From the NCBI RefSeq assembly GCF_002288925.2, contig NW_022098008.1:6037972-6101971 (forward strand): DNA of 64,000 bases, in the 5' to 3' direction. The DNA comes from Delphinapterus leucas. Lineage: Eukaryota; Chordata; Mammalia; Artiodactyla; Monodontidae. A model generated the notes under the pieces. That model saw nothing but the letters and a program-made list of their open reading frames with translations, was not told where the DNA came from and ran no database searches. This document shows, piece by piece, positions 1 to 12,430 of this stretch. Position 1 is the first letter of the stretch, and each line of letters starts with the position of its first letter. Both the position numbers and the translations under genes were made by a program.

Positions 1-439
1 TGTAGGTCGCTGGAGGGCGTCTGTGTTTTGCTCAGACAGGACAGGGTTAAAGGAGCCGCTGATTCGGGGGCTCTGGCTCACTCAGGCCGGGGGTGGTTTC
101 CCCAATTTTTATTCCATGCTTATGCTACTGAACTGAAAACATGACAGTTAATGCTTTGAGAAGCCTTCTAAGTGACCAGTTAAAAAAAATAAATAACAGC
201 TTACAAGGTTTCTTTCTAACCTAATAACACCCAATTAAAAAAAGATCCTGGGGAGAAGTAATCCAGTTTATGAGATCTGCAAAATCACAGAGGTTTTACG
301 AATTAACTCTGTAACAGATGGGCACAGGCTTTATGAAGAAAGTGGTGAAGTTGTTTTGGGGAATGGACGGAAGCTGGAATAAATGAGGCGCTTGCAGCAT
401 CGTGCGCAGGGAGACCCCAGCCTGGCCCACCTCCCTTCA

Positions 440-1720
440 ACTTCCTGGAAAGTAACTGCTCTCAGATGCCTCCTCCAAGCCTCTCTCCTCTCCCACCCAC
501 CCTCACTCTCAGATGATAACCTTGCATCCTCTCCTGTTTCACTGGAAAGTTTTGAGCAATCTGACTCCCCCTCCCACCATGTCACCCCTCTACACGTCTA
601 GCCTGAGCCTTTCTGCCTGTCATGGCCTTGGACTGCCTGTGGATCCCCTTATTTGGGGCTGAGTCTTCCTCTTGGCCAGTTTTCAGGTATCTCCAGTTAC
701 CCAAGGGTATGATCTTCTCCTTTCTCTCTTCATCCTAAAACTCTCCCTCTCCACTAGATCTTCTCCTTCAGTACACTAGCATGCTATTCTTTTTATTTTT
801 TTGGCTTTAAAAAAATTTTATTGAAGTATAGTTGATTTACAATGTTGTGTTAATTTCTGCTGTACGGCAAAGTGACTCAGTCATACATACATACATTCTT
901 TTTCATATTCGTTTCCATTTTGGTTTATCACAGGATATTGAGTATAGTGCCCTGTGCTATGCAGTAGGACCTTGTTGTTTATCCATCCTGTATATAATAG
1001 GTTGAGCCTGCTAATCCCAACTCCCAATCTTTCCTTCCCCCACTCCCCTTCTCCTTGGAAACCACAGTCTCTTCTCTGTGTCTGTGAGTCTGTTTCTGTT
1101 TCACAGACATGTTCATTTGTGTTGTATCTTAGATTCCACATATAAGTGATATCATATGATATTTGTCTTTCTCTGTCTGACTTACTTTGCTTTGTATGAT
1201 AATCTCTAGGTCCATCCATGTTGCTGCAAATGGCATTATTTCACTCTTTTTAATGGCTGAGTAATATTCCACTGAATATATGTTCCACATCTTCTTTATC
1301 CATTCATCTGTTGATGGACATTGAGGTTGTTTCCATCTTTTGGCTATTGTAAATAGTGCTGCAGTGAACATTGGGGTACATAGCATGCTATTCTTACCTC
1401 TTACAAAACGACACTCTTGACCCATTCCCCATGAACTACCATCCCATTCTTCTCTTTCCATTTGTAACAAAACTCCTTGAAAGAGTTCAGTCTGTGCATT
1501 CTGATCACAATTGTCCCTAGATCCCACACAATTCTGGAGTGGATGAGATCAATAAAGACGGAAGAGATCAGTAAAGCCTATTTGGAGGAAACTGCTCTTA
1601 CTAAGGTCACCTCATCAAGGTCTCCAGTAATTTCCATGTTGCTAAATCCAGTGGTCAGTTCTCAGCCTGACTTTTACCTGTTCCACACAATGCATTTCTT
1701 TCTTCCTCTGGAACTTGGAT
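440..1720 (+). repeat. L2 LINE relic, reverse-transcriptase coding part, split by an L1
   Basis: Broken translations match the CR1/L2 reverse transcriptase. Around 510-550 there is a SDDLAS-type stretch. Around 1434-1500 a NYHPILLFPF..KLLERV stretch corresponds to the NYRPISLLP..KLLERV motif. Around 1590-1640 there is ETALTKVT. The order is right for L2 on the + strand. The L1 at 792-1380 interrupts it, and the two halves join across the duplicated target site. It is full of frameshifts and non-functional. Confidence 0.72.
792..1380 (-). mobile_element. LINE-1 3' end (5'-truncated, about 590 bp)
   Basis: The + strand shows a T-rich start and then the reverse complement of the cetartiodactyl L1 3'UTR and the ORF2 C-terminus ([21 protein letters not shown] on the minus strand). 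Perfect 15-bp direct repeats, tagcatgctattctt, lie at 777-791 and 1381-1395. It inserted into an L2 relic. Confidence 0.95.
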
Positions 1721-1909
1721 AGACATGGCTACACATAGATTTAAAACTTTTTTAAGTCTAAAAAGAAAGCGCAGACACACAATAAACAATTCTAAAAATA
1801 AACTGTCAGTTGGGGAAAATACTCAAATGCTCAAAATATAGAGAGCTTTTCAGATTAATAAAAAAAGATCAAAATCCCTCAAAAGGAGTAGATAAAGACG
1901 TGAGAGCAT

Positions 1910-2128
1910 GGGCTTCCCTGGTGGCGCAGTGGTTGAGAGTCTGCCTGCCGATGCAGGAGACACGGGTTCATGCCCCTGTCTGGGAAGATCCCACATGCCA
2001 CGGAGCGGCTAGGCCCGTGAGCCATGGCTGCTGAGCCTGCGCGTCTGGAGCCTGTGCTCTGCAACAGGAGAGGCCACAACAGTGAGAGGCCCGCGTACCG
2101 CAAAAAAAAAAAAAAAAAAAAAAAAAAA
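1910..2128 (+). mobile_element. CHR-type tRNA-derived SINE
   Basis: The tRNA-like head (ggcttccctggtggcgcag) carries the A box near 1920 and a B-box-like gggttcatgcc near 1965. The tRNA-unrelated body follows, with a 27-nt A tail from 2102. An imperfect duplication flanks it: aaagacgtgagagca near 1894 and aaagacatgagtgca near 2126. Confidence 0.96.
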
Positions 2129-2139
2129 GACATGAGTGC

Positions 2140-2750
2140 AAAACTTACAGAATGAATATAAATGAAAAAGATGTAAGTTCAGTCTCACCAATAATAAATA
2201 AATTCGAACTCACATGTCAAGGATATGACATTTTCAAAACAGTTAGAGAGAATAATAATGCAAAACAAAATAAGCATGCTTATATCCTGCCCTGGAGTGT
2301 AGATTGCTACACAGCCATGGAAGGGGTTTTGGCAGATTTTTCCTTAATTCTTAAAATGTGTCTCTCTTTCAACATATTAGTTCCACATCTGGTAAGCTAT
2401 CCTAAGAACATAATTACTCAGATATGCAAAAGATGTTACTGAATCTTCAAAGGAGTGTAGAGAAATGCTATGTTACAAAATATCTATAGGTAAACTAGTA
2501 AAAATTATAATATGAAGGTTTATTAGTGTTCTAATTGTGATATGTCACTACAAAGTACAGTGTACCATACACTCCCAATTTTGTTTTTGAATTTATCTTA
2601 GAAAAAAAGGTAAAAGGATAAATATCCAGATAATAAAATGAGTGATCTTGGGTATTAGAGATATTGATTTACCCTCTCATTTGAATTTTCTGTGTTTTCT
2701 TTAATGAATATCTATTGCAATGAATATAAAAGAATAACACTGAAGAAATA
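2140..2750 (+). repeat. Probable old L1M 3'-end relic
   Basis: Scattered resemblance to L1ME-type 3' ends: a 'gctatcctaagaacataattactcag' region near 2393, a 'caattttgtttttgaa' region, and the 'tgaattttctgtgttttcttta' tail near 2680. Divergence is high and the borders are guesses. Confidence 0.4.
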
Positions 2751-3839
2751 CAGGATTTTTACTTATGAAGGGAATTATATAATTAAAGTTCTAAATTCAA
2801 ATCCAAGGTGATTTTATTCATTAAGAACACACAAGACTGAGAGAGACCTAATGAATTCCTAGGGACACGTTGTCTCTAGGGGCAGCTGAGAGCGTTCAAA
2901 GTGTACATCACTAGTCTCTATTCCTTCATAATGGTGCTTTTATAAATTTTAAAGATTATTAAATTTAAAAAATTGGCTATTACAATATATATAGATACAA
3001 ATACACACACGCACACATATGGCCACGCACACCTTTGCATATCCCCTGGCTCCGCAACCTCAACTTGGAGTGGGACATTTGGGTTTTAAATAACTCAGGA
3101 TTCTCCCAGGATGGAAAACTTTGGGTATCTTAAATATGGTGCTCTCTTGACTTGCCTTTGTGCTTTCTCTCTGCCCAAGTGTGTGTGGGGAGAACATTCA
3201 TTCTTTGAGACCCAGGTCAGTAGGCATGCGTGGTTGCTGATGACTTAGGGTGAGCAGGTGACCGATGTGGAGATGAGCCGCCTGTGGCTGGAGAGTGAGA
3301 TTGCGCCTGTCTTAGTCTTGATTCCTGTGGTCTTTGATTGAATACTGGAGGCAAATTTAACACTTTACTTAACGCAAAAGTAAAGACTTTGAGGACTGGA
3401 GTGGTAAAATTTATCATTCTGAGTGGGAAGGGATATTACTTCTGAAAGAAGGAAATTCAGTATGTGACTGGAGGTTCATTATTACTGTGAGAGTAAGTAG
3501 ACATTTTCATAGACTAAAATATATATAATTGATGTTCACCTTTTTTCCTTACAACTGGTAGGAGTCGTATAATATAAATAGTTTCCGTAAGAGTTTATTC
3601 TGTTAATATCATTGTTTAGACCTTTCAGAAGTTCTTTTCTCCATTATTAAATGGAATTATTTTCAAATGGAAATATTAAACTGTCCACAATTCACTTCAA
3701 GCTGACTTCAGTCTGCTCCATTCACACCCCACCTGCAGGGTGAATAGGAACAAGTGCGTGTGCAGAGCTCTGCCTCTTGCTCAGAGGTAAAGTGGCCTTG
3801 ATTAGGGGAATTTAGGATTAGACTACAGAAGCAGTGGGG

Positions 3840-3841
<2 letters not shown>
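2751..3841. other. Single-copy intron stretch
   Basis: No coding or clear repeat signal. It contains a short impure CA-rich run near 3001-3025 and otherwise ordinary AT-rich intron. Confidence 0.5.

Positions 3842-3875
<34 letters not shown>
3842..3875. repeat. (CA)n microsatellite
   Basis: An essentially pure dinucleotide run of about 17 units, likely polymorphic. Confidence 0.97.
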
Positions 3876-3878
<3 letters not shown>

Positions 3879-3999
3879 ATTCTTCTCTGCTGACTTTATT
3901 GCCTTGATCTGAAAAAAAAATGGAATAGAAATGTACCTTGTTGGGAGTTATCACATACCATTGAAAGGCTCTAGCCAGCCTTTTTAAGTGATGCTTAAA

Positions 4000-4303
4000 A
4001 CTAAACAGAACAGATTCAAGGACTTAGAAAACAAACTTATGGATACCAAAGGGGAAAGGTAGGAGGAGGGGGAGGGATAAATTAGGAGGTTGGAATTAAC
4101 ATATATACACACTACTATATATAAAATAGATAACCAACAAGGGCCTACTGTATAGCACAGGGCACTCTTCTCAGTACTCTACAATAACCTATATGGGAAA
4201 AGAATCTGAAAAAGAACAATTATACATATATGTAAAACTGAATCACTTTGCTGTATACCTGAAACTAACACAACATTGTAAATCAACTATATTCCAACGT
4301 AAA
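4000..4303 (+). mobile_element. LINE-1 3'UTR fragment
   Basis: Typical cetartiodactyl L1 3' end on the + strand: 'cttatggataccaaagg', 'ctgtatagcacagggc', 'tgaatcactttgctgta' and the terminal 'aacattgtaaatcaact'. It runs into an AT-rich tail that became a microsatellite. No clear target-site duplication. Confidence 0.93.
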
Positions 4304-4308
4304 ATAAT

Positions 4309-4317
4309 TTATATATA

Positions 4318-4362
<45 letters not shown>
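4309..4362. repeat. AT/TG microsatellite at the tail of the L1
   Basis: A run of about 54 bp of ta and tg units directly follows the L1 3' end, as when an A-rich tail expands into a simple repeat. Confidence 0.95.
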
Positions 4363-4365
<3 letters not shown>

Positions 4366-5201
4366 AGCATTACTTTGAGGATGGAATTGCTTGACAAATG
4401 CCTAAGTATCTTAAATCTGTGGGGTCTAAGGTACATCAAGTAACCTTTCTAAAGGCTGACCTGAACAGATATGTCACCTCAGCAGGAGTTTGAGAAGGCA
4501 CATTAATAATGCTGTAAATCATAATCACCCCAAGTCAGATGTCTGTGAGATAATAGGACCATTAAATATGATGCAAGTAAGAAATAGAAACTTTTTAAAT
4601 GAGATATGTGTAATTGAGGACATGAACTTGAAATGCTATTGCATTTAAAAAATAAATATGCCCTTTACATTTGAAAAGCTAGTAATAAAATCACAAAATG
4701 AGATTAATGACGTTAAGCGGAAGCCCAATTAAATAAAGAGAAATGCCTTAATATGGATTGACAAAGGGCAGCTGGAGGTTTTACTTGATTCATCAACAAA
4801 TTATAATTCTATCTCTCTAATAAAAAGAACTGTAAAGTAGTCAAGATATAGTCTCACATATCTGTGCTTGGCTACAGAGAATTCAATTTGAAATGATATT
4901 TTGTAGCACATTACTTACTTTCTTTCATTTACCATTCTGCTTGTAAGAGGCCCTAGAAACTAATAAAAATGATAATTACATAAAACTGATTTTTGGTGAC
5001 TCTCATAAGGAAGCAAGTTAACTCAATATTATTTTTATCATTTTGCTTCTTTTGCATTTTGTGCATTAAATGCAGAAGAATGTTTTCCAATAATTTTGGT
5101 ACACAGAGTTTAAAATAGGCCATTGATATCTAGATCCAAAATAGATATGAAAATCAGTACTTTGTATAACAAAGTAGCTGTAGCCCCTAACTGTGCTATT
5201 G
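4363..5201. other. Single-copy intron stretch
   Basis: AT-rich sequence with no gene, RNA or repeat signal that I recognise. Confidence 0.5.
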
Positions 5202-5210
5202 TCATCATAC

Positions 5211-5423
5211 TTTTTTTTTTTTTTTTTTTTTGCGGTACGCGGGCCTCTCACTGTAGTGGCCTCTCCCGTTGCGGAGCATAGGCTCCGGACGTGCAGGCTC
5301 AGCGGCCATGGCTCACGGGCCCAGCCACTCCGCGGCATGTGGGATCTTCCCGGACCGGGGCACGAACCCGCGTCCCTTGCATCGGCAGGCGGACTCCCAT
5401 CCACTGCACCACCAGGGAAGCCC
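5211..5423 (-). mobile_element. CHR-type SINE
   Basis: Reverse complement of the CHR consensus with a T run at the left (A tail) and ccaccagggaagccc at the right (head). Flanked by tcatcatact-like direct repeats near 5202 and 5425. Close to consensus. Confidence 0.96.
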
Positions 5424-6215
5424 ATCATCATACTTTTAATTAAAACTAACTTTCTATATTATTAATTTATATCTATCTTTAATGGTTACTAATTTCCATT
5501 TGGGGTAATTATAATGTGCTTTTTATAAGCACAAACATAACTGAATAAGTCATTCTGTTTTCTTGGTCCATCCATTTAGCACATCCTGTTTCCATGCACC
5601 ACACTGCACTCATTTATCAAATTTCAGAAAGGACTAATGGAGCTTCTTGAGTGTGCCAGGGTTTCTGCTAGACGCAGGGTACACATGCTGAGGAGGAAGT
5701 GGGCTCTGCCTTGAAGGAGCATAGGTGTCGCGGGGGAGGTGACACATCACACAGAGTGGCAGGTCCTGTGGAGGGGAAGGTGGAAGGTGGGAAAGTCCCC
5801 AGTTCAAGGAGCTGTCTGCTCCTCGGCAGCCCTGTTCACGTTCTGACGCTGGACCTGGGCTTTGGGACTGGTAGGAAATCTTAGACCAGGGTGAAAAGGC
5901 ATAAATAAGAGACACAGGGAGGGACAGTTCCAAGCCTGGGGATGAGAAAAACACAGAGCAACATGTTGTGTTGTGGGAATTCTACCAAACATTTAATGAA
6001 GAAACAATGCTAAACTTCTTAAAACTTTGTTCAGAAAATAGATGAAGATGGAACAACAGACATTTTTTGAGGCTAGCATAACTGACACCAAAACCTGACA
6101 ATACACTAAAAAAATAGAGAGGGACCAGTACCTCTTCAGGTATGTAGATGCTGATGTAGGGACACAGGTGCAGAAATCTTTAAGAAAAAAAAAGGATGAT
6201 ATGCCAGAGGAGTTT
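5424..6215. other. Single-copy intron stretch
   Basis: Overlapping short open frames exist on both strands at 5634-5990, but they have no homology, splice context or codon bias that would support a gene. Confidence 0.45.
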
Positions 6216-6228
6216 AAAACTTCCTAGT

Positions 6229-6446
6229 AGGGCTTCCCTGGTGGCGCATTGATTGAGAGTCCTCCTGCTGATGCAGGGCACACGGGTTCGTGCCCCGGTC
6301 CAGGAAGATCCCACATGCCGCGGAGCAGCTGGGCCCGTGAGCCATGGCCACTGAGCCTGCGCGTCCGGAGCCTGTGCTCCGCAGCGGGAGAGGCCACAAC
6401 GGTGAGAGGCCCACGTACTGCAAAACAAAACAAAACAAAACAAAAA
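6229..6446 (+). mobile_element. CHR-type SINE with (CAAAA)n tail
   Basis: Full-length head-to-tail CHR element ending in a caaaa-repeat tail. Target-site duplication aaaacttcctagt at 6216-6228 and again near 6447-6459. Confidence 0.96.
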
Positions 6447-6459
6447 AAAACTTCCTAGT

Positions 6460-7985
6460 GGTCGTTTGAGTGAGATGTCCCCTGCCAACCCGGCCAATTA
6501 CGAAGGCAGACAAGCCTCTGCTCAGTTTCAGCACTGAGTGTGTTTCTCTAGGGAGGACTGCCAGAGAGAGACCCCATTTTTCTATCAGACACAAGGCTGT
6601 TTCCCCCTGGTTCTCTGAGACGTTCTCAGATCTCTGTGTGTGGAATTTATTCAAGGGCTCTGTCAATTACACAGTCTCAAAACCAATTCCTCTAATGTCA
6701 GGTTCTGCAAATTCGAGACAGAAGTTCAGTGCCATCTCCTGGTTCCCCGGTCTTACCCTGATGACAGTCACGACACGTTTCCTTTTTGCTGAGGGGTGGG
6801 CTTTGTGGGAGAGTCAGAGAAGCAGGTGGATTACTCCTTAGCTTATTCTCCACAATAGCATACATTTTGTTGCTTGAAATGGAAGGCTGTGGAGGACAGT
6901 CCTAGAGGCCAGCACTGAGGAGGCAGAGAGAATGGGATGGTTTCACCACCTGTTTCTCCCAGCATTGTTCAGACCCCAGTAAGACATGTCTCAGCATCCT
7001 TCTAGAACATGAAGTATCCTATTCCTATTACTTGTTTAGATGCATCCCATCCTATCGAATGGATGTATACATGTAATCACTCCTTCCTGAATGGCTAAAC
7101 CTTTCCTTTTGTTTCTTGTATGTTTCTTTTGTTTTTTTCCCCATAAAATTCCTATTTTTCTAATATGCATTTTGTGCATATCAGTGGAATTGTGCCTTAA
7201 TTATTGAATGCCACCTTGTCTCTTGATAAAGTTTTCCAATTTGTTTCTCATGCTGTATTAATTATATTACCTATATTTGACATCATATTAATATAACTCC
7301 AAAGAGATACTGATTTTTCAGAAGTAAACGTTTGTTTCTGGTTACCTGTCAAGAACTGTTACCATCCCCTGCACCTGGCTTCCAGGCCATACTGTGATTG
7401 TCTAGTACTCAGAGGTGTCCTTGTACAAGCAGTGTCCTCCGTTTTCACTGATGCTGTGCAGGTTGGCCTCTGGGGGTCAAGGTGAACATGTGGGAAGTTT
7501 AGTGGGTGGGATCCTGAGATCGACACCGGTGGGGGAGGGAGGGGAGCAGGCTGGACTGAGGGAGAAGTGGGACTGTGCTGCGGTCCCAGCATGGACTCAG
7601 CGCACCCTGCAGGGAGCTCAGAAGCTTGAGAGTCGCTCTCCGGAGCTGGGGTGGGAGGGCTGGGCCTTCTACCCACTGACCACCAGTCATTGAGCTGATC
7701 CGCTGCACCAGGGCAGGGCAAGCCCTGGGCAGGGGGGTCTGTTCAGGTGACGCAGGTGCAGGAGGGGTGATGTGTCCTCAGTCCTTAAGGGGATTCGGTT
7801 TGCCACACAGAAACCCCCAGTATTGGGAATCCGCCCTGTGCTCACAAATCACGGTGTTTTCTGCGATCCTGCCCGCTTGCCCGAGATGGATGCCAAGGGT
7901 CAAGTCTATACTTTCGTCCCTCTCTGTTCTATGACTGCCTTATAGTGCGGGTCCTTTTTATTTCTCACTCTGAAACATCAGTACT
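6460..7985. other. Single-copy intron stretch, GC-richer 7360-7800
   Basis: Several open frames overlap at 7359-7721 on both strands, a consequence of higher GC. No homology, no splice-flanked exon and no confident repeat were seen. Confidence 0.4.
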
Positions 7986-7989
7986 CTCA

Positions 7990-8250
7990 GACTCCCAGCT
8001 GCCTTCCTCTCAGGCGCCCGCAGTTCAGTCTTTCCAGGGCAGGGTGACTTTTCTAAAGTCAACGTGTGATCAAGTCCCCCCACTGCTGGGACCCATCTGC
8101 AGCTCCCTGTGCCCCCCCCCCATCACGTCTAGACCTCCTGCGCCTTGTGAATCTGTACGTGCTTTGACTTGTCCTTATCTCTCTGCCTCAACTTCACGCT
8201 GTCCATCCTCCACACTCGCCTCTGTGACTCTGCTCTTCTTGTAGTGTTTT
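7990..8250 (-). repeat. Possible L2 3' region, antisense
   Basis: It loosely follows the common antisense L2 pattern (gtgatcaagtcccccact, a ctccctgtg block, then cctgcgccttgtgaatct). Identity is low. Confidence 0.3.
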
Positions 8251-9943
8251 CCCGGCTGTTCAGAACAGAGAGCAGAGCCCCTCACCTGAGCTCAGATTGC
8301 ACCATCATCACCCCGTCCTGTGGAGCAGGGCTGATCCCGTGTCCAGGGAACCCTCCAGGCCCCCCAGATGGCATGACTTGGAGGACAAAGGGGGTCGGAC
8401 AGTCCTAATATCGGATCAGTAATAATAAGCACTTGGGAGCCTCTCCTATGTTTCCAGCAAAGTGTGAATTACGTGGAGAGCTAGCAAGGTGTCAGTAACA
8501 GGACTCCACGGTGTTAAAAACAACAAGAAAGAAACACTTCATTTCGATTAGTTGTCCTGGTATCTTTGGCTAAATTTCAGATGGTGAGAAAAGGTAATGG
8601 GTGGAAATGTGGACTCTGTCCTTCTAAACCTGGTGTTCTGAGAGAACACTGGCCCCAAGGCTGTACTGCTGTACACAAGGAACCCGTGCTAAGAACCCAC
8701 TGTGCCATACTCGCCCCTGGGCCAGCAGTCCCATCTGCCACTCACCGGCACTCCCTTTGGGGAAATGTCCAGCTGTTTCTCATCTCTGTTGTCACTTCTT
8801 TTCACTGTTTATCACTCAGCCTTTCCCTACCCCCGAGATAGAGCAAAACTCAGGCAAACCCCTGTTTTATTTCCTGGTGGCCATTTTTAGTTTGATCTAG
8901 TCTGTGAGCCATATTTAGGCACATACACGTATATGATAGTCCCAGTTGCTCCTGGCATCTCACCTGCATCGTGTGAAATGATTATGCTCTAAGTAAAAGG
9001 AGTTACCTTGACTTGGTGGGAACTTGTACCTCTCGTTCATTATGTGCCAGGAAGCTCATATATCTGTGTGTCAAGAATCTCAAATTCATTTGTTTAGAAA
9101 AATCTAGTGTATTCCCATGAACTCTTAAGATATGGTGCATTAATTATTTTTGGAAATTAATACTACAGCAGCTTGAAATACTTTCTTGTTCCCAGGAATT
9201 TAACTAAATACTGAAAGAGGATAGTTACTTTTAAGTGAAATGACTTAAATTGAATATATTGATATTTATGAATTATTTTCATCTTGAGAGGGATATTGTA
9301 CTTCATCTGTTGGTAATAAAAAGGTTCTTGAATAGTATTTTGTTTCCACTGCAGTTAGTTCCATTTTATGTAAACCTGGAAAAGGTCATCCTGTACCCTT
9401 TCAATTTCTCTGGAACTTTACGTGAGTGTTCTAAATCTGAAGATTTTGGCATCCTTTTCTAAAAATACTTCATTAAATAGTTATCATTTATTCAATTTAG
9501 GAATAGATTTGGAGGCTGTTTCAATGAATGATTTAGCCAATCAGTGGAAAGTTTTAATTCATTTCAGCAAAAGGAGTTATAATGTAAAAGATGAATTTCT
9601 CTCATGACCACCGAAATATGTGTCCATTCTCTGTAGAGTAACCCGTGGTAAACGCTGGATGTCCTGTGAAAACAGTACAGGATTGTTATTCTTGTTGCTC
9701 AAAGGCAGAGTCCAAGGTTAAAACACGGATGTTTAAAATTTTTACATGAAAAATTAGAACTACCAGGTTTGTCTCACTAGACGTTTCTGATTTTTCATTA
9801 AATTTATGATTTTGAGCACAAAAAATGCAGAAAAACATGCTCTTAAAGGAGAAGAAACAAACTCACTAATATATAGATGATGACTTAACCTAAAAGTTAT
9901 TTTTTCAGTGCATTCTCACATTGATGCACTGAAACATCAATAC
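8251..9943. other. Single-copy intron stretch
   Basis: No recognisable gene or repeat. The right half is AT-rich. Confidence 0.45.
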
Positions 9944-10012
9944 ATAGATGCGATAGATAGATGATAGATTATCGATAGATAGGTGATAGATAGATAGATA
10001 GGTTAGTTAATC
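9944..10012. repeat. (GATA)n microsatellite, interrupted
   Basis: Repeated gata/taga units with interruptions (gatagattatcgatagatagg). An impure tetranucleotide repeat. Confidence 0.9.
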
Positions 10013-10744
10013 TGTTCAGTTGATTGCTATTACAACACTGCAGGTGGCACACAAATATAATTTCCACCCCATATCATCAGAGCACATGAGACCGAGGAGT
10101 GACTATAGAGACCATGTAGTCACACCCTTTTTACTTTATTGGTTTTCTTTCCATATTTGTGTTTCATCCATATAATTTGACTTAAATTGACATAGTCTGT
10201 TTAAAATGGTGTGTGCTATCTGCATACTTCTGATGATTCATTTATATTTACTCAGTTTCAAAATTCGCCTTGGAGAAGATGGGGGAGGAGATAGAAAGGC
10301 TCTTTATTTTCCCTACTTGTCCTCTCTATGGCCCTTTTAAATATCTCCTTCACTGCTTAGCAATATGCAAATATTAGGAAATTGCAGAGTAGAACCATGT
10401 ACCAGTCTATGCTGGCAAATACTAAAATCTAATGACGTAGATGGATTTTAAATAAAATATATATTACCTAAATAGAATTAAGGCAACTTCAGAAAGAACT
10501 TATTTTTTATAAAGGCTCTAGTATCAGAAAGGTTTATTCTAGGAGCTGATGGATCCTATAATGTTTAACCTGTTGCAAAATAGGAAAAGGAAAGTTTTCC
10601 AATTCATTTTTATGACTCTGGCATCATCCTAATATTCTAACTTGATAAAAATAACACTGTTGGAAAATTTTATGGCTGTAGATACAAATTCTTAAGAAAA
10701 GTATTGGCAAATTTAGCCCAATAGTGTATTAAAACTATAATATT

Positions 10745-11080
10745 AATAGTGGCTAATAGCTACATGTATGATATTGATACTATGTTCCAGGAACTATTCT
10801 AAGTTCATATTATTCACTTATTAACTAGAATGTAAGCTCAAAAAGTCTTCTTCTGTTTTTTTCATAGGTATAATAACAGAACCCGGAATTGTGCATGGCA
10901 CAAAACAGAAAGTCAATAAATTTATCGAATAAATGAATTAATAATTTTCATAACAACGTTAGATTGATACTATTAATATTGCCATTCTCTATAAAAATGG
11001 TATAACAGATCCGTAGAGATGAAGGAGTTTGCCCAAGGGCACACATACCTTGCTCAACTATGTAGTTTTTTGGGGGGAGT
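10745..11080 (+). repeat. MIR SINE split by an L2 3' end
   Basis: The left part (10745-10821) carries the MIR 'atgttccaggaactattctaag' region. The right part (about 10939-11080) carries 'gatactattaat' and 'tttgcccaagggcacaca'. The gap corresponds exactly to an intervening L2 tail, so both halves belong to one MIR. Confidence 0.72.
10822..10938 (+). repeat. L2 3' end inside the MIR
   Basis: Matches the L2 terminal pattern: 'aactagaatgtaagctc', 'attgtgcatggcaca' and 'gtcaataaatttatcgaataaatgaatta'-like end pieces in the right order. Confidence 0.7.
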
Positions 11081-11089
11081 GCAAGGAAG

Positions 11090-11480
11090 GTTTGACTTTA
11101 GAAAATATAATAATATTGCTTAATATTTTAATCTATCAAAAGGAAAAATCACAAGGTCATTTTGATATATACTCAAAAACAGTTAAGATAATTCAATTCC
11201 GATTCTTAGGTGGGGAAAAAATCTCAGTAAAATAAAAATCAAAAGGAAATTTCCTTGATATTTTATAAAGATAACTCAAGCTCAGCCTCCAAATTCTTAC
11301 AGATATAACATCAGAGGAATTCCCATTAGATTGAAGACTAAAGAAGGATGTATGCTATCAATTCTGTTGGATAACATTGTACTGAAAAGAATCTTTAGTT
11401 CAACAGGGGGAAAAATTAGAGTATACATATAGGAAAGGATAAGGCAACTTATCATTAATGTGGCTATTATACATTGACCT
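11090..11480 (+). repeat. Diverged L1M ORF2 fragment
   Basis: It resembles the ORF2 region that reads 'attaaatggagaaa.. aggatgtatgctatc.. ttcaacatagtactggaa' in old L1s (here around 11320-11395). Heavily decayed. Confidence 0.45.
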
Positions 11481-11690
11481 CGATACATAACAGCTGGGTG
11501 ACTATGGCAAAGGTTATTTAACCTCTCTAAGCTTTAATATTTAGTATCACCACTGAGACTATTAAGATGACATACTTCACAAATTTGTCGCTTAAGTAAA
11601 TTGGATAATGCATGTAAGGTGCCTCTCTTATGGTAGTTGGAAGATAGTAAGTACACTCAGTAAATGTTATTCGTTTTTATTATTACCTCC
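11481..11690 (+). repeat. MIR SINE
   Basis: Ordered MIR landmarks: 'gctgggtgactatggcaaag', 'ttatttaacctctctaagc', 'ggataatgcatgtaaggtgc' and 'cagtaaatgttattc' before a tattatta end. Confidence 0.85.
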
Positions 11691-11859
11691 TGAGAAGTCA
11701 AAGGTACATAATTGAAAACCATTAGCATTAATGGAGAGATTCCATAAGTCATTGTGTTATTAAGTTCATGTATAAAGCTTAAGTGCTTTTTAATATATGA
11801 GTTTAAAAAGTTAGCAAATATGATGGGACAATAACCCAATTTACCTTAACACTAGTATA

Positions 11860-12430
11860 TCTAGGAATATGTTATCATTTTAACATATTAACAATAATAT
11901 GTCTAGAGATAAACATAGAGTTAAAAGTCCTGAAATAAAACTATAAAACTTTAAGGAGTGCCATAAGAAAAGATATTAATTAATCCAGAGGTAGCATAGG
12001 CTTACATATGAAGATTCAGTGTTCTAAAAACAACAACAACAAAGTTTTTAACCGAGTCTTTAATCTCAGCCAAAATGCACATATAAGTATGGGGAAATTA
12101 ATCACATGTCACTAATTTTAATATGGAAGAGTAATACACAAACAAGAATAACCAGGGACGCTGTATAAAGAAGATCCAAGAGATGGTTACTTGTATTTTT
12201 GTGATATTAGAACATGTGAAATTTATAATAATTAAAAGACTAGGCTACTGAAATAAAAATAGACATATGGAACAGAAATAGTCACAAGTACATATGTGTC
12301 ATTTCAAATCAGTGGGAAAGGAATTGAGCCTTCAATAAAAGTGTTAGCTAACCATTTGGGGATAAAAGCAGGAAATTACAATTTCTGGTGTCAGTATGCC
12401 TATTTAGATGGCCACATAATCTAAATTTCT
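11860..12430 (+). repeat. Diverged L1M ORF2 fragment
   Basis: It contains a decayed copy of the L1 'gacatatggaacagaaatag' block near 12263, with 'cacaagtacatatgtgtca' and 'cttcaataaaagtgttagct' after it, in L1 order. It may be the continuation of 11090-11480 around the MIR. Confidence 0.5.

Noticed and set aside
1910..1990. tRNA gene-like sequence at the SINE heads
   Set aside because: The A and B boxes are those of tRNA-derived SINEs. The cloverleaf is not intact, and the body and A tail identify them as CHR elements.
3842..3875. CA and AT runs as a CRISPR-like or ordered array
   Set aside because: Plain microsatellites with no spacer structure, in a vertebrate intron.
7359..7721. GC-richer segment with overlapping frames as an exon or CpG island
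   Set aside because: CpG remains sparse, no splice-flanked frame is convincing, and no known protein resembles the translations.
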